From: Tenodera sinensis
Lineage: Eukaryota > Arthropoda > Insecta > Mantodea > Mantidae
Reading direction: 5' to 3'
NCBI GenBank assembly: GCA_030765045.1
Contig: CM060962.1
Span: 96,620,912-96,684,911 of the forward strand
Length of the DNA stretch: 64,000 bases
Shown: positions 1-12,397 of the stretch, piece by piece
How the letters are laid out: each line of letters starts with the position of its first letter
Position numbering within the stretch: position 1 is the stretch's first letter
Position numbers and translations under genes: made by a program
Notes under the pieces: generated by a model
Told to the model about the DNA's origin: nothing
The model's database searches: none
What the model saw: the letters and a program-made list of their open reading frames with translations, nothing else

Positions 1-499
1 GTATTGATTTTACTTTCATTAGTACAAGAAATAAACGCTTCGAGGGCCTCAGAGCTTCTCCCAAAATATCAGTTTGTTTATGAAAAACTTAGGTACACTT
101 TTGCATCACCTGCAGATGGGAAACTACTAACATTATTTTTTTTTTAAATTTCCCGAAGTTTCATATGCCATAATGAAGTATGTGGTTTGTGCTAGCGTCA
201 TGTGTGAAAAATATAAAAATATTATTTTAATTATTTGCTGCTATTTTATTTGGTTCATTGGATTCTGTGATATATTATGATTGTAGATCGTTCTAATTTA
301 TTACGGGTTAGGATATGTACAGAGCCTTCGTTTGGGCGCATGGCCGGCCTAATGGGAATTTGTTGGCACAGGGAAGTACGATGTTTGCCGGCAGAGTTGG
401 ACATTTACAGCCCCTTAACTTCAAGCGAACGAATTTGTTAGGCGAATTATAACCACCACAAGAATTCATCTTCGTCATAGAAGATGTTGAAAACGACGC

Positions 500-697
500 C
501 TTCTTGCTGCTGTACACCTCTTACATACACCCGGCGGAGGGCGATGGATTCTTTTTTCTTTTGGCGTAAAAATCCTTGATAGTCTCCTTCCGAAGGAAAA
601 AATAAAGCTGGTGGTCCTGTATCGTAGATTTGTGGCACGTGAGAGAACCGCAAGCCTGATAAATAGGACCCTAGACAAAATGAAGCGGTCTTTCACT
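500..697 (+). mobile_element. SINE body fragment, family S4
   Basis: This stretch aligns by eye with the reverse complement of 22850-23075. Shared blocks are GGGCGATG, GTAAAAATCCTT, GTCGTAGATTT-like (CCTGTATCGTAGATTT here), CAAGCCTGA and the ending GCGGTCTTTCACT. The other copy carries a tRNA-like head, so this one is read as a SINE body, 5' truncated or with a diverged head. It is non-coding; small open frames here are chance. Confidence 0.65.
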
Positions 698-3460
698 CTA
701 AATATAGAATGAGATGCTGGGAAACGTAATATTTAAGGAGCGTATACAAATAAAACACAATTTAATTTATGGTCGTATAAATATAACCATTCTTGGTCCA
801 TAAAAAATTGATATTGGATCAACAGAGCAATCATTCTCCAGTACCCTATTACGAAAATGAACTCTACGCGTGATTGAAGTTCGTAAACTACATCTATATT
901 ACAGTGTTTAAATTTAAAAAAAATTAAGTGATACTCTATACGGACTTTTGCGGAATTCCTGATTGCTGTGCAAGTCTCCTCAGAAAATTTTGGACTTCAT
1001 TCTAGCTTTTCTTCGTTGTCATCGAGGTTTTCCTCTGCAACACGGCGGTTTTTTAATCAAGAATTCATCCGTTTCCTTAAATATGTTTATAACATTTCGA
1101 CTCGTTTCTCTGTGAAGCCTAAAAATAGCAGGGAATCTGCCTACAAAGCACTATTCATTTCTCTACAGGAGTTTGTTTTCATATAGGGATCATGCACGCT
1201 GGAATATACAGACCTTTTGGCATCGTAACTGCACTGATACACTATAATACTAAAACACGTTGTCTCATCATCTATCAACCTCTGTACAGCACAAACTTTG
1301 CGTCAAATGACTAATTAGCATACGGAGAGGGAACAGAACCAGTTAGTAACAGCGCAGTGTGGGGCTATAAATTCCCCGTAATACTGCCGCGTGCCGAAAC
1401 AATGCCTCCGTCTATGGCCCATTTATGTAGTGCCTCTTAACCATGGAGTGGCTCTTAATTCTCATGGCAAGCTAATGCACAAATGAAACGAAGCATTCCT
1501 CTAGTTCAAACTTCACATTTCTACTTGCATTTCCTTGTGAACCCAAAAACGAAGACACAAGAAACGTATGTATATTAAGAAAAGCAGAATAGGCACTAAA
1601 AGTTCAAAATTATACCTACGAATCCCTAGGCACATTGTTTCTAGTGCAATTGAAGGGCTTAGAGCTATAGATGGTCATATTCAACAAACAGTGAATAAGT
1701 GATTATTTAAATAATATATCTGTGGACATTGGCTTATTATTACTATTTTTCTACATAGACTCATGTACACTTATTTGCACTTTGCATATTATACTTTACA
1801 AATTTTGTGCTAAATACATTATGATACTCATTTCAGTTTAACGCTTGTTTTCTCCATGTTAAAAAGGTACTTCGTTAACTGTCGCTCTGAGCTATGAACG
1901 ATACTGACACTGGCCAGTTACAAGGTAACAAAGCCCGACCAAATTTTCCAAAGGAAACTTAAGTAAAATGCGAAACTCTGATCATAAATGAAGGTGGCGC
2001 TTTCAGTGCGAATTATTTTAATAAAATATATTCTGAGGTAGCTGACGAGGGATATCCAATAGATTGAGAACTGGAAATCTCTTGAAATGAAGGATGCACT
2101 TGGCACGGAGCATAACACTAACAACTATCGGTAAACAAAAACGCGTCCTCCCCCCCCCCCCCCCCGCCAAAAAAAATGGCTGTGGTAATTTTTATTAAAC
2201 TATTACAATTTTGAGGCATTAGAATTATGAACAAAATATAAACTGAATTTATGTATGAGTAGCTGGTTTAAGCTCCCTTTATTCTAAATAAACCCTCTGT
2301 AACTACTAAATTATAAGAGACAGCCTAAGGTTTACTGGAACACTGTGGCTGTCGTCAGGTACGCTTACTTATAAGAGTAGGTCCAGGTTTTAAACATTTC
2401 AATATTTTAGATATTAGTTCTCCTGTTTTTCTGAAGGTACAACAATCATTCAATGATGTGTTTTTTAAAATCTCACTGACCAATCTCTCGCGCTTGCACA
2501 CAATACAATACGCCTGTTCATGGTGTGATACAATTAAAAGGGTTTTCACAATAATTAATTATCACCATTGAGGGCAAGTGAAATAAACGTAGAATTTTTT
2601 TTCATGGATTCATTATACATTTTTCATGGAATAGTTAATATGTGGAACTTTACCCAAACAACTCTTGAAGCGATAAATATATATGATCATTTTACATTGA
2701 AGCACTCTATATATGATAAATTTCTCAATATCACTCATTTTATGGGTTAATCAATAGATAAGGATTGTTAGACCTCAGTAACCGAGACGTGCAGCTTTAA
2801 TAATCCCCGATTCTTTTGTGAAGACATGCCAAATAGAGTTTTACTGCGTATATTAAAGGTTATGAACCGACGCGCCGCAGACGCTGTTAAAAAACGCTCG
2901 AACATATGTGGATACATTATTGATGTCTCCTTTCATAAACCTCACACATAAAATTTATGTGTTGTAGACAGAATGTATAAGAAGGCACTATGTTCACGTT
3001 ATCATGGTTTGTTTTGTTAGAAAGTATTCCATCACTTGGGCTCATATTTCTTAAAATATAGTTATTGTACTGTGTAGGATTAGGCGTGGACCTCTGAGGA
3101 AAAAGGATGGAAGAGAAACATTTGGCTTATTTTATAGGATTGCACTAGAACTCTAATTCTACATAACTTCACGTTATTACCTAGCACATGTCCCAAAGAG
3201 TTGCTGGATTATGATTCTTTATAGGTCTTGATATCGTTTCCAGTGAGTGAATGATTCCATTTATTCCATTCCATTGTCTCTCATGCCTAAATGAAAACAT
3301 GCAAATCAATATGTAGAAGTACTAAAGTAACATGCAGCGGTAACTGAGTTGCGAACAAAGCTGATGTAACTGACGCATTAAATCACATTTCTGTAATAGC
3401 TTGGACTGGTGACTCACTCTCAGCCATTTCATTTGCCTACTCCGGTGACAGAAATCAAAA
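698..3460. other. unannotated AT-rich DNA
   Basis: No gene, transposase motif or structured repeat is recognisable. A run of 16 C lies near 2149-2164. Open frames are short and without family resemblance. Confidence 0.6.
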
Positions 3461-3469
3461 CATTACTAG

Positions 3470-4277
3470 TTTCTTTCCATCAGATGATACATCAATATGT
3501 TTGCTAACAGAGATTTAAGCTGTTTAGAGGAGTTAATAAACACAAAAATACAAAATTTATTTAACCACTTAAAACTAAACAACCTAAAAGTAAATCACAT
3601 GAAAATCAAAGTAGTCACGTTCCAACACCGAAATGTTAGGTCTAAAATTAAGTACTAAATATGAAGAATATTTAGAATTTAGGAGTTAGAATGTATGAAA
3701 TTCTTGGGAGTAAATATTGATGAAATATGTCATTTAAAGCTCACATTGAATACACGTGTAACAAAGTTAGTCCTTATTTATGTTTACTAAGGAATTTGGC
3801 AAAATATCTAGGTACAGATTGCTTAAAAATAGCATATTAGAACTAATTTACCCTCAACTGCAGTATGGAATTGAGGTGAGGGGCGGTTCAGGAGTAACAA
3901 GTGTAAACAGAATACTCGTATTGCAGAAGAAATGTGTGAGATGCATATTTAATGTAAATAGTAGAGTGTCATGTAGGGAGAAGTTTGTGAAAGCCGTAAT
4001 ACTAAATGCTTCCTTGTGTATGTATGAATTTATGTCTGTAGTACGTAAAAACGCAATTCAAATGAAATACTGTCACAACTATAGTACAAGAACAAGAAAT
4101 AATTTATGTAGAGAATACGCAAACAAAGAAAAGACTGAAAAAGAAACCCTCACAATGGGCAAAATTCCATATAATTAGCTAGCAAAGGAATAAAAAATAT
4201 TGAATCGTAACAATTTCCAAATTAATCTAAAACTATACCTAATTCAGAAGTGCTTGTATAGAATAGAGGAACTATAA
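3470..4277 (+). pseudogene. non-LTR retrotransposon reverse transcriptase, 3' part, decayed
   Basis: This is the C-terminal end of a LINE-type (Jockey/CR1-group style) reverse transcriptase. A degraded catalytic block reads SDDTSI near 3480, where the family has (F/Y)ADDTS. It is followed by KFLGVNID near 3700, then in a shifted frame by AHIEYTCNKVSPYLCLLRN near 3738-3795. The longest open piece (3780-4178) holds YPQLQYGIEVRGG, ILVLQKKCVRCI, SCREKF and YSTRTRNN, in the order these elements show after the palm domain. The frame continues past an in-frame stop at 4176 to about 4277, ending LKLYLIQKCLY. At least two frameshifts and several stops make it non-functional. The upstream endonuclease and fingers are missing, as expected of a 5'-truncated LINE insertion. 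The subfamily is not resolved. Confidence 0.82.
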
Positions 4278-4279
4278 AC

Positions 4280-5110
4280 AAAGTTAATGCTCATGTTCTC
4301 ATTTTTTTGTTTTAACGGGGCTTTTTGAAACTTGTAACTGAGTCTCTAAGCTAATAAAATATCATCTGCTAGTTAGTGTTTCAGGAGTCAGACTCGGTTC
4401 GCGACCGTATCCTACAGGTGTACCACACGACTAATGTCCATAAATATTCTGTTTTAACAATTTACAACAGCGATATTGAATACAAAATTGTGAAGTCTGG
4501 AAGTACTTTGAAGCAGACACTACTAATAAGTGTGGTAAGCAAAACAGTATAACAGATTTAAAGAAACATGTTACACGTTACAGAACCTCTATTGAAAAGT
4601 AATGTACGAGTTTCCCAACGTGACATCTGAAAATGAGCAAAACCAAAATTGGTTACGAGTGTTTATACAGAGAAAACTACTAACAAAAACATAATTCAGG
4701 AAGCAAGCTGTCGTCTTTACAGCTTTTTATAAATCGAATATAGAACATCGACGCTTAAAAATCAGTATCGGTATCAAGTATCGAGTGTCAAGAAATAGTG
4801 GTATCATTCCATCACAATTTTCTACCAATGAGAAAGGGCGAATGGAGTTAAACTCTGGTCCGATGAACTGGCTAACATACTGCTCTTCGTTCCCTACTAG
4901 ACCGTCAGGTCAACAGTTTTACAAGCACCTTAAGAAGAAAGCAATCAGCCATTTAAGTGTCATAAGCCCGTATTGCAAGACACTGCGCATGCTGGGATGT
5001 CTAACGTGTCCTAGGATAACACGGCTCACTTCGTTTACAGCATTGAAAGCGACACTGTAACATATTCTAAAGAAATTGACATCTCAGCAGGAGGAATTAG
5101 TAGGTACGCT
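4280..5110. other. unannotated
   Basis: It contains a 91-codon open frame (4785-5060, plus) with no recognisable motif. I do not call it a gene. Confidence 0.5.
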
Positions 5111-5189
5111 CTTACTGTTATTATTAGGAGCGGAAAATAAACATGATACAAAGATCAGACATCTGAATTGAATTGTAATTTGTTTTTAA

Positions 5190-5860
5190 TGTGACACAAC
5201 GGCTATGGCCCAAGCTTATCGGGATATCAGTCCCGGAAGTTAGATAAACAAAGGCAAGTAGATACGGTAGCGCCAGAAGCGCTATGACAGATAGCAGGAA
5301 TCTTCCGAATGTGTTCCTTCCCCGCATCCAAAACATTCTAGTAGCTTCCGTGAAAATTTCTAGCGGTATATAAGCGAACGTTCTCGCGAAACAGAGAGTG
5401 AGTTGAGTGGTAATATAGCGTGTTGCGACAAAAAGTGGTGTTCTTTGAGTAAGTTGGTCACGACTTTTGTGTGAAAGTGCTGTTGGTCCAAGAGATTAGA
5501 GAGGCCTTGTCTTCAGCTCCCCAGCGGATGGACTCCCCGGAAGAAGAGGCTACGTTGTACCTATTTCATTATAGCACTACGTCGCGAAGAAAGTGTAGTG
5601 ACAGTGAGCGAGATTAGTAAAGTGACAGTGTAAATTGGAACTAGATCAAGCTGTTAAGTTTCAGTGAGAACTTACCGATGTGACAGTGAAAACTGCACAG
5701 AGTTACAATAGAGTGTCGGTAACACATGGTGGACCAGTGATCTGCAGTGGTGTAGTGGATAAGCCCTTTTAACAAGTTCGTAATCGTGTGCAACTTGATT
5801 TCTGATTAGGGCGGTATTTTGGCCTAGTTTAATTCCATGGTTATTTTCTAAGAATTCCAA
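5190..5860 (+). promoter_or_regulatory. LTR-like or promoter-like stretch with TATA box
   Basis: A TATA motif (GCGGTATATAAGCGAAC) at about 5364-5380 is followed by AGAGAGTGAGTTGAGTGG. The tail is rich in AGTGACAGTG-type repeats (5590-5700). This layout of GC-rich upstream sequence, TATA and purine-rich GTGA leader is typical of insect Gypsy-type LTRs. I could not find paired TG...CA ends or a target duplication, so the limits are loose. A host promoter is the alternative. Confidence 0.4.
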
Positions 5861-6065
5861 GCATACGTCCGAAGACTCCTAGTAAGAGTAGGGAACTCTC
5901 AAATTTCTTTCTCAGATTAAAACGACGTAAAACTTCAAATTCAACAAAAACCTGAAGTTACAAATCTACCCAGGGATCTCAATAGACCTTGCGAGTTTGC
6001 AATCACACTATATTATCTACACAACCAAACTCATATAATAATACGTAATGAAGCCTATAACTTAG

Positions 6066-6310
6066 AGTGAACCGAGAGAGTTGGCTCTGGATTTCGTGTG
6101 AAGCTCACATTCGGAAGTTCCCGGGTTCGATTCGTGTTCACTGTCCTTCTTGCCGTGGTCTTTCATGGTTCTGCTGGGATGGCTTGTTATCTACCACGAT
6201 TTTGTTTCCGTCGACAGGAAACCACTTCATCATCTGTCCTAGAAATTTATTCAAGTGGTGTTATACGCGTGCTGGAACCATATGCTTGTAGTGAGCGCCA
6301 CGTAATCCTA
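6066..6310 (+). mobile_element. tRNA-headed SINE-like repeat
   Basis: A tRNA-like B box (CCGGGTTCGATTCG) lies at 6121-6134, downstream of a diverged A-box region starting GAGTTGGCTCTGG. The internal TGGTTCTGCTGGGATGG and AACCACTTCATC text loosely resembles the S6 copies at 16.9 and 54.2 kb. The limits are approximate. Confidence 0.5.
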
Positions 6311-6527
6311 AAGTGTTTTCAATGATTACAGCTTAGAAAGCTATGTGCTGTTTAGTCACTTAAAACGCCTAAGCACTGCTATGTTGATCTGTACAACCTT
6401 GCCGAGTTTTTCGGTTCATTACTTCTTCATCAAGTGTTTAAATTCTGCGTAAAATTTAAAATGGACTGTTACTTTAATAAAGTTTTTCCCTACGGGCTGT
6501 TATTGTGGGGGTCAGCTAATAAGACAT

Positions 6528-6580
6528 AGCGGAATTGAACAACCGGCTGATATAACGCGTATGCTGACTGAGCTAAAGTC
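6528..6580 (-). mobile_element. tRNA-like SINE head fragment
   Basis: Read on the minus strand, TTTAGCTCAGTCAGCATACG (A-box-like) is followed by GGTTGTTCAATTCC (B-box-like). The anticodon-arm spacing is right, but pairing is poor. It looks like a SINE head rather than a tRNA gene. Confidence 0.45.
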
Positions 6581-6799
6581 TTTTTTTCCATTGTGAACGC
6601 ATTGGTTTCGCCAGGGATACACGTATCCAGGACAACACTTGATCATTTGGCTGGGCAGACGAAACTAGCCATCTCCGTGCCAGAGTAATACTCTTTTTCG
6701 ATATTTGAGACTTGGGAGTGCTTCGGAAGTAACTTGCCATATTGGAGAAAGTTTTCGAGTTAGCTGTTGACAACGTTTTTATTCGATCGACCAAGCAGG

Positions 6800-8160
6800 C
6801 TACAGTCTATAAAGCACGATCTCTGTTTTAAAAAGTATCCCTGAAACTTGTAGAATTAGTGCCTTAAATCTAATAGTTTGGTGGTGTTATTTTCAATAAA
6901 GATGTAATCTCGATGAGCGCAAATACTGATTTGTTTTTCTTTCGAAGGTAAGGTGAAATCACAAAGTAGGCACGCAACCCTCATATTTTCCAGGTGCACT
7001 GTTAATCTGTGGTAATATAGACTACTGTCAGAAATAATAATTAGCTTTACCGTAAATGATGTATAATTCATTAGTAATTTTCAAGGCATGGGGAATCTTT
7101 GTTTTATGCAAACACAAAGAAACGAATATTCAATCTATATTAACAACAATCTAACCTTGTTAGCAACGTCTCATTTTATGTAACTATTTTGAATATAGCC
7201 ACGCATTAAAGTGTTTTAGAGAACTGTCCTTTCAACTGTGATAAGCCAGATAAAGATAAGCCAGTCCGTTCCCTATTGTCAAGGGCTTCCTTACATGTGT
7301 AGCTACGTCTCGCTTACTGTGATCCAAGCCATACGAGGCTTCCTACCTTTGATCTCCGACCATTTAAACCTTGGGTCCCAGATATTTTTTTGTTTATTCC
7401 GTTCACGTTACCGTTATTGACCTGTATTTACTTAACCAATATTAACAGCGTTTTTCACTTACTTGCATACAAGTCATACATTTGTGTACCCATGTTCGCC
7501 CGCTCCAACTTGAATTCCTTTGACTACTTTTATCTCGGACGTTGTGCCTGGACATTAATGTAACATAAAGAACCTGGAATTATTTGAACAGAAGAAATGA
7601 ATGGAATTGTACCGCTCCTTGGTTAATGTAAACCTGAGTTATTTTTCAAAAATTGTAACAGGATCACCGTTTCCAAGAGTACCTTCATCGTGGAAAATCA
7701 AATTTTATAAAAACATGAAACTTCCAATGGAGCTGAATAGTTTGTTTTTGCTTACTTTAAAATACAATTACATTTGTTCCAAAAACTAAAAGTATAATTT
7801 CTTAATACTGTTCGACAAACTATCTAACGTATTAGTCAATGTCGTATGCTCATCCTTTTCTCCCATACACTGAAAGGGTTTCTTGTAATCGCTCTACCAG
7901 GAATAGGACATCAGTAAACTTCACCAGCATTATTCACAACGTCTCAATACTCCCGATGTTTATGCCAAATAGAATTGTTGTCGTAGAAGTCCAAGGCAAG
8001 AAAATATCATTTAAACGTATCAGTTCATCCGTACCGTCTCCAAACCTTTCTTTGCCGGCCTTCCGCATGTCCAGGGAGAATTAAAGTACAATCTCGGAGC
8101 AAGAATTTGTTGGCTCACTTAGTTTAACCGCAGACCACCAAAAGGTCCTCAGTTTAATGA
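6800..8160. other. unannotated AT-rich DNA
   Basis: Several short frames occur, none with recognisable content. No repeat structure was found by eye. Confidence 0.5.
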
Positions 8161-8182
8161 TCCCAGTTATGCCTCAAATACT

Positions 8183-8416
8183 GGCCGCGCCGTGGCCGGG
8201 TAGTTAGGTCATTTCGCCCCTCACCAAAGCAATCCGGGTTCGATGCCAGGCGAGCGCATGCGGGGTTAGTGGTGGACAACGCGGCTCAGGGGTGATTTTC
8301 CTCCGGGTTCCCCAATTCCCTCGCCATCTCATTCCACCATTTTCATTCCATGTGTCGTCAGTGTCACCGCCTGCGGTGCCACATGTAGGAAAAGCGGGCT
8401 TTGAACAGTACTAAAA
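8183..8416 (+). mobile_element. tRNA-derived SINE, family S1, with target-site duplication
   Basis: This is a full-length SINE of about 234 bp. Its head has CCGTGGCCGGGTAGTTAG (A box) and GGGTTCGATGCC (B box), and its body matches the minus-strand copies at 31439-31680 and about 32032-32235 (CGCATGCGGGGT, TCATTCCA, CCGCCTGCGGTGCC, AAAGCGGGC). Imperfect 14-bp direct repeats flank it: ATGCCTCAAATACT at 8169-8182 and ATGCCTCAGACACT at 8417-8430, differing at two positions. Transcription would be by RNA polymerase III from the internal boxes. Mobilisation would have used a partner LINE, not identified. Confidence 0.85.
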
Positions 8417-8512
8417 ATGCCTCAGACACTTATTATGCACTACTTTGTTCACTCATTTCATAATTCGGGGAGCCATATATATAGCCCAACTTCTATGTCA
8501 CGTTCTAGTTAA

Positions 8513-8746
8513 AGGGGTACTACACCGAAATTTAGTATACCTAAATCTCGCAAAAATTGACATTCGTATTCCATGAATTTAGGAGTACTTAGGGTTCATA
8601 AATTCAAAATATATAATGAATTTTTGTATTATAAATATATATATCATATATTTAAACCAGCAATTCTTGTACATATATTCCATCAAATTTTGTATTCAGA
8701 TAGTTTTTCGCTTATTAAGTTTTTCTGTACAGGTGTCGTTCCTGGG

Positions 8747-8792
<46 letters not shown>

Positions 8793-9597
8793 GTGATTTT
8801 ACGCGTAACAGTTACAACTATTCCAAACATTTGGCCATACTTTACTGTTAATGGGCCGATTTCAACAAACAAGCCAGGATATTAAAGGTCTTGTAAAGAG
8901 CTTTCAGAAAAACATAAAGAAAGTTAACTTAGCTATATTAGTCTACGCGTAACAGTCACAATCTTATATATTTGAACGAGCAATTCTTGTATATATATTC
9001 CGCGGGAAACGACTAACGATTTCGATCAAATGCTGTATTCAGATAGGGTTTCGCTTATTAGGTTTATCTATATAGGTGTCATTCCTGAAAAGAACGCGAT
9101 TTTACGCGTAACAGTCATAATTACTCTAAACCTTATTTTGGAAATAATGTCCATGTTAATAGGCCAATTTCAAGAAACTAGCCAGGATATTAAATGTATC
9201 CTCAAGATCTTTCAGAAAACCTAAAGAAAGTTGACTTAGCTAAATTAGTCTACGCGTAACAGTCACAATTATCCTATTTTACATTAGTCAATTTGAAGAA
9301 TGTAGCCAGAATCACCATTATTACATTTTGTAATATACAGGATGGAAGGGAATTCATTACATTCCTTCTAATATATGCTTCATAGAAGCATTACAAAGAA
9401 AAAAGTTGAATGGTATTTTGTTCTTATTTCTGTGTTAATGGGCCAATTTCAACAAACAAACCAAGATATTAAAGGTCTCGTCACGGAAACGGCTCCAACA
9501 ATTAGGATGAAAATTTATATTTAGTCAAGACTTTGCTTTTCAAGTTTATGTAAATAAGTACGTTCTTCCCCCCCCCCCCAAAAAAAACACGATTAAA

Positions 9598-9634
<37 letters not shown>

Positions 9635-10167
9635 CGAGCAACAACTTTTTCGTTTTAAACTTTGAGGCTTTGGGAAATTATTTTTCCAGCACATTAACTT
9701 TTCCAGAAGTTCGACACAGTGTAGTTTTCGTCCAATTCTTGTTTTATCGTGCAGATTCCTAAAACACAAGCAATTAAATCTGTCATTTACCTAGTTCTTT
9801 CATTTGAACGGTCTTGGAGTTATTAGTCTTTAAAGCTAATTAGAACTTCAAAACAACTAGAAATTTCAAGTGAGAAAGTTTAAAAATTGTTATATTTCAA
9901 ACCAAGGATAGTAAAAGGAAAGTATATAAAAGATTTTTGCGTTATAACCAAGTACATGACATAGAATTAAAAGGCTTGTAACCTTTAAAATCGCATCATG
10001 TGGTGCATTTGGTATACGATAATAACATTAAGTTTTAAAATGTAATAACTTGGAAACTAAGACATATTGCACTGAAATTGAAAAGCATTAAACGTTCCTA
10101 TAATAAAACATTGAAACTAAATTTTCAGCTAAACTTAAGAAAATCGCATTTTCAGTGTAGTATTCCC
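8513..10167. mobile_element. TTAA-flanked TIR element, non-autonomous, 1.66 kb
   Basis: TTAA occurs on both sides (8509-8512 and 10168-10171). Just inside are inverted ends AGGGGTACTACACCGAAA and, read inward from the right, GGGAATACTACACTGAAA, sharing the TACTACAC core. Insertion at TTAA is typical of piggyBac and Kolobok superfamilies, so one of those is inferred. No transposase motif is visible. The interior holds a roughly 310-bp tandem duplication, long poly(A) tracts at 8747-8790 and 9606-9631 and a C run near 9570. It is a probable MITE-like derivative. Confidence 0.72.
8654..9269 (+). repeat. tandem duplication, unit about 310 bp, two copies
   Basis: Unit 1 (about 8654-8965) and unit 2 (about 8967-9269) share CAGCAATTCTTGTA/GAGCAATTCTTGTA, GTATTCAGATAG, TCGCTTATTA, CAGGTGTCGTTCCTG/AGGTGTCATTCCTG, GATTTTACGCGTAACAGT, AGCCAGGATATTAAA and TTAGTCTACGCGTAACAGTC. 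Unit 1 carries the extra poly(A) insertion. Fragments of a third copy follow to about 9485 (TTAATGGGCCAATTTCAACA). Confidence 0.85.
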
Positions 10168-10752
10168 TTAACTTTCCATCATCTCCTCTGTGCAAAATAT
10201 TGCTAATGAACGACACATTTACCTGGAAAAAAAATCATAGTCATAGTCAAAATGGTTGGGACCAAAGTTGCAATCAGCAACCATCAAGAGTGGTTTTACT
10301 GCATGAATATGATCATTACGGTTAGAATGTAATATATGACAAATACACACCCAAAGGTAATATCTACATAATGCAATGACTGCGGAACTATTACACATAT
10401 GTGAGAGTGTGCAGTCTCTAAATTTCTGAGAAATGAGTGGAATGCACAGAATTCCTTACCAAAGAATCTTTGTGACATGATTTTTGTTTTACTTGATATG
10501 TGTTATATTAATTATAAAAGAGTGACAATGATTGGTAGAGTTTTTTTCTTGGGGGGGGGGGGGACAGAAGAAATAAAAAATAGACGCACGATCATTGACG
10601 ACTATATTTTTCAATTAATATAACAATTTCAAAAGTTATCCTATAATTCATTGTTCCATTTTTGCTTAAAAATTGCACATGGGTGCTCTCGCCATGAGCT
10701 ACTTACTAATACTTAACCATGAATAAGATTTTACGATATATATTCATATATC

Positions 10753-11270
10753 GGGTGATTCAAAACAAAATCATTATGTTTTGCGGGCTGGGAATATGAT
10801 CATTTTGAAAGGGACTCATTTTCAGAACGAAGTATTGTTTGGGTCTGTAAGACCTCCAAGTGTGTTTAGATAATTTTTAGGTTCCCTAAACAATATTCAA
10901 CCTATTAGCCATACCTGTAAGATGGAGGGACCAACTGAGACTGGTAACTTTTCTACAGCTGAGCATTATCACGTCACTGTTCATGGTTTCCATATAAGGC
11001 ACTGCTGAGTATAACTGTAATATACTAGCAGGTTCACATTCAAAACGCTCTTATAATTTTATACAATACGTGATAACCGATTGGATTGGTGGAATACTTC
11101 TTAAGAAAACGAATATTGGATATCCGTCTCCACATTTGAAGTGATGTGAACTGTTGACTGTCCACGGGATTGAAACCGTGGTATTTCGGATATGAGTTTT
11201 CATTTAAAAATTATTAATTTTCCTTCCCGAATAACACTTTAGGTATTCCGTTTTACTTTTAATCACCCTG
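10753..11270. mobile_element. TIR element, about 518 bp
   Basis: The left end reads GGGTGATTCAAAACAAAA and the right end, read inward, CAGGGTGATTAAAAGTAAAA. They are inverted and share GGGTGATT-AAAA. No coding capacity is seen. The superfamily and target duplication are unresolved. Confidence 0.6.
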
Positions 11271-11274
11271 TACG

Positions 11275-12390
11275 CATTTGTGGTAAACTGCAGTTTACAG
11301 TGGTCTACATTCATTTTATAACAATGTGAAGACAGTGCCAACAAAGTGACTCAGAGGAACACAAACAAGGAGCTAAATTAGAAGTGCTAACTAATTATTC
11401 GTATAATGGAAAATATTTATTTTGGAACCTATGTTTATGGACAGCTTTCGTTTAATTAGATATATTAGCGTTTCAAGATGGTGAAATGTCTTTTTTTAAA
11501 TACAGGGAGTTAGTTAACACTAACAACTTTTTATATGTTTGGGATTAGTTTGGCTCCAGTTGAAAGTTTGAAATACTTAGATCTCAATACATTTTAAATC
11601 CAACTTTCATTTTGTGGCGTGGTACTTCATTTCGTGCGTGTATTGGTGGCTCGGATAGTTAGTGAGCAGTAGGTTGGGTGGGTTACATTGCACTCGTCAC
11701 AGGGGCTTCTAGTCTGATGTAGTGTAAACTCAAAGATACTCAAAATAAGGTCTACCCTCTCTGTCCTCAGTTCTGCAGCTGATATGACATTTTGTGACGG
11801 TAGCTGCTTTTACGGTACTTACAACCAGATGGTCTTTCTGTTGCAAAAGTAGTGGTTGCCATGTTTTTGCAGTCTTTGTTGCAATTAAAGGAAAAATTAG
11901 TGCAATCGTCTAAATGGAAACCTTTGGATATAAAGTACTCGCGTTTGTCTGCCATTATGTTGACACACTCTTCAGCATTATGAACTATTAATTGTTTTCA
12001 TATCCTAGCCGCTCCATAACACGGAGTACTAATCACAGTTACAGTCACGAGTCACATAGTTACCGAGCTTCAGCATGTGTCTGCTAGGAAACTAAATGTT
12101 ACACTGCGCAGTAATACCCACTCCCGAGGACATAAAAGCCCTGCACAAGTAGAGTACCGAATATACTGCTCAGTGTCTATCCGAGCCAGTCAGTGCTGCG
12201 CAGGGTGTAAGCGCTTATGCAAAATATTTCTCTTTATTCGAGAGCAACGCTGAAGCTCTTTAGAATGTCATATTTCTATATGCAAATTAAAATTGCTTAT
12301 ATTTGATAGCTACTTTCTAAAGTTTTACAAGTTGACTGCCGTGTAGTTTGCTCGATTTCTTCTAATAGTTCGTTAATTATCGTCATTTGA
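11275..12390. other. unannotated, with a TATA-like leader
   Basis: No gene is recognised. At 12128-12200 a CATAAAAGCCCTG motif is followed by CAGTGTCTATCCGAGCCAGT, a layout seen in LTR or BEL-type promoters. The limits cannot be set. Confidence 0.35.
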
Positions 12391-12397
12391 AAATGTT

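Noticed and set aside
4785..5060. 91-codon plus-strand frame as a gene
   Set aside because: No motif, no start or end context and no neighbour support.
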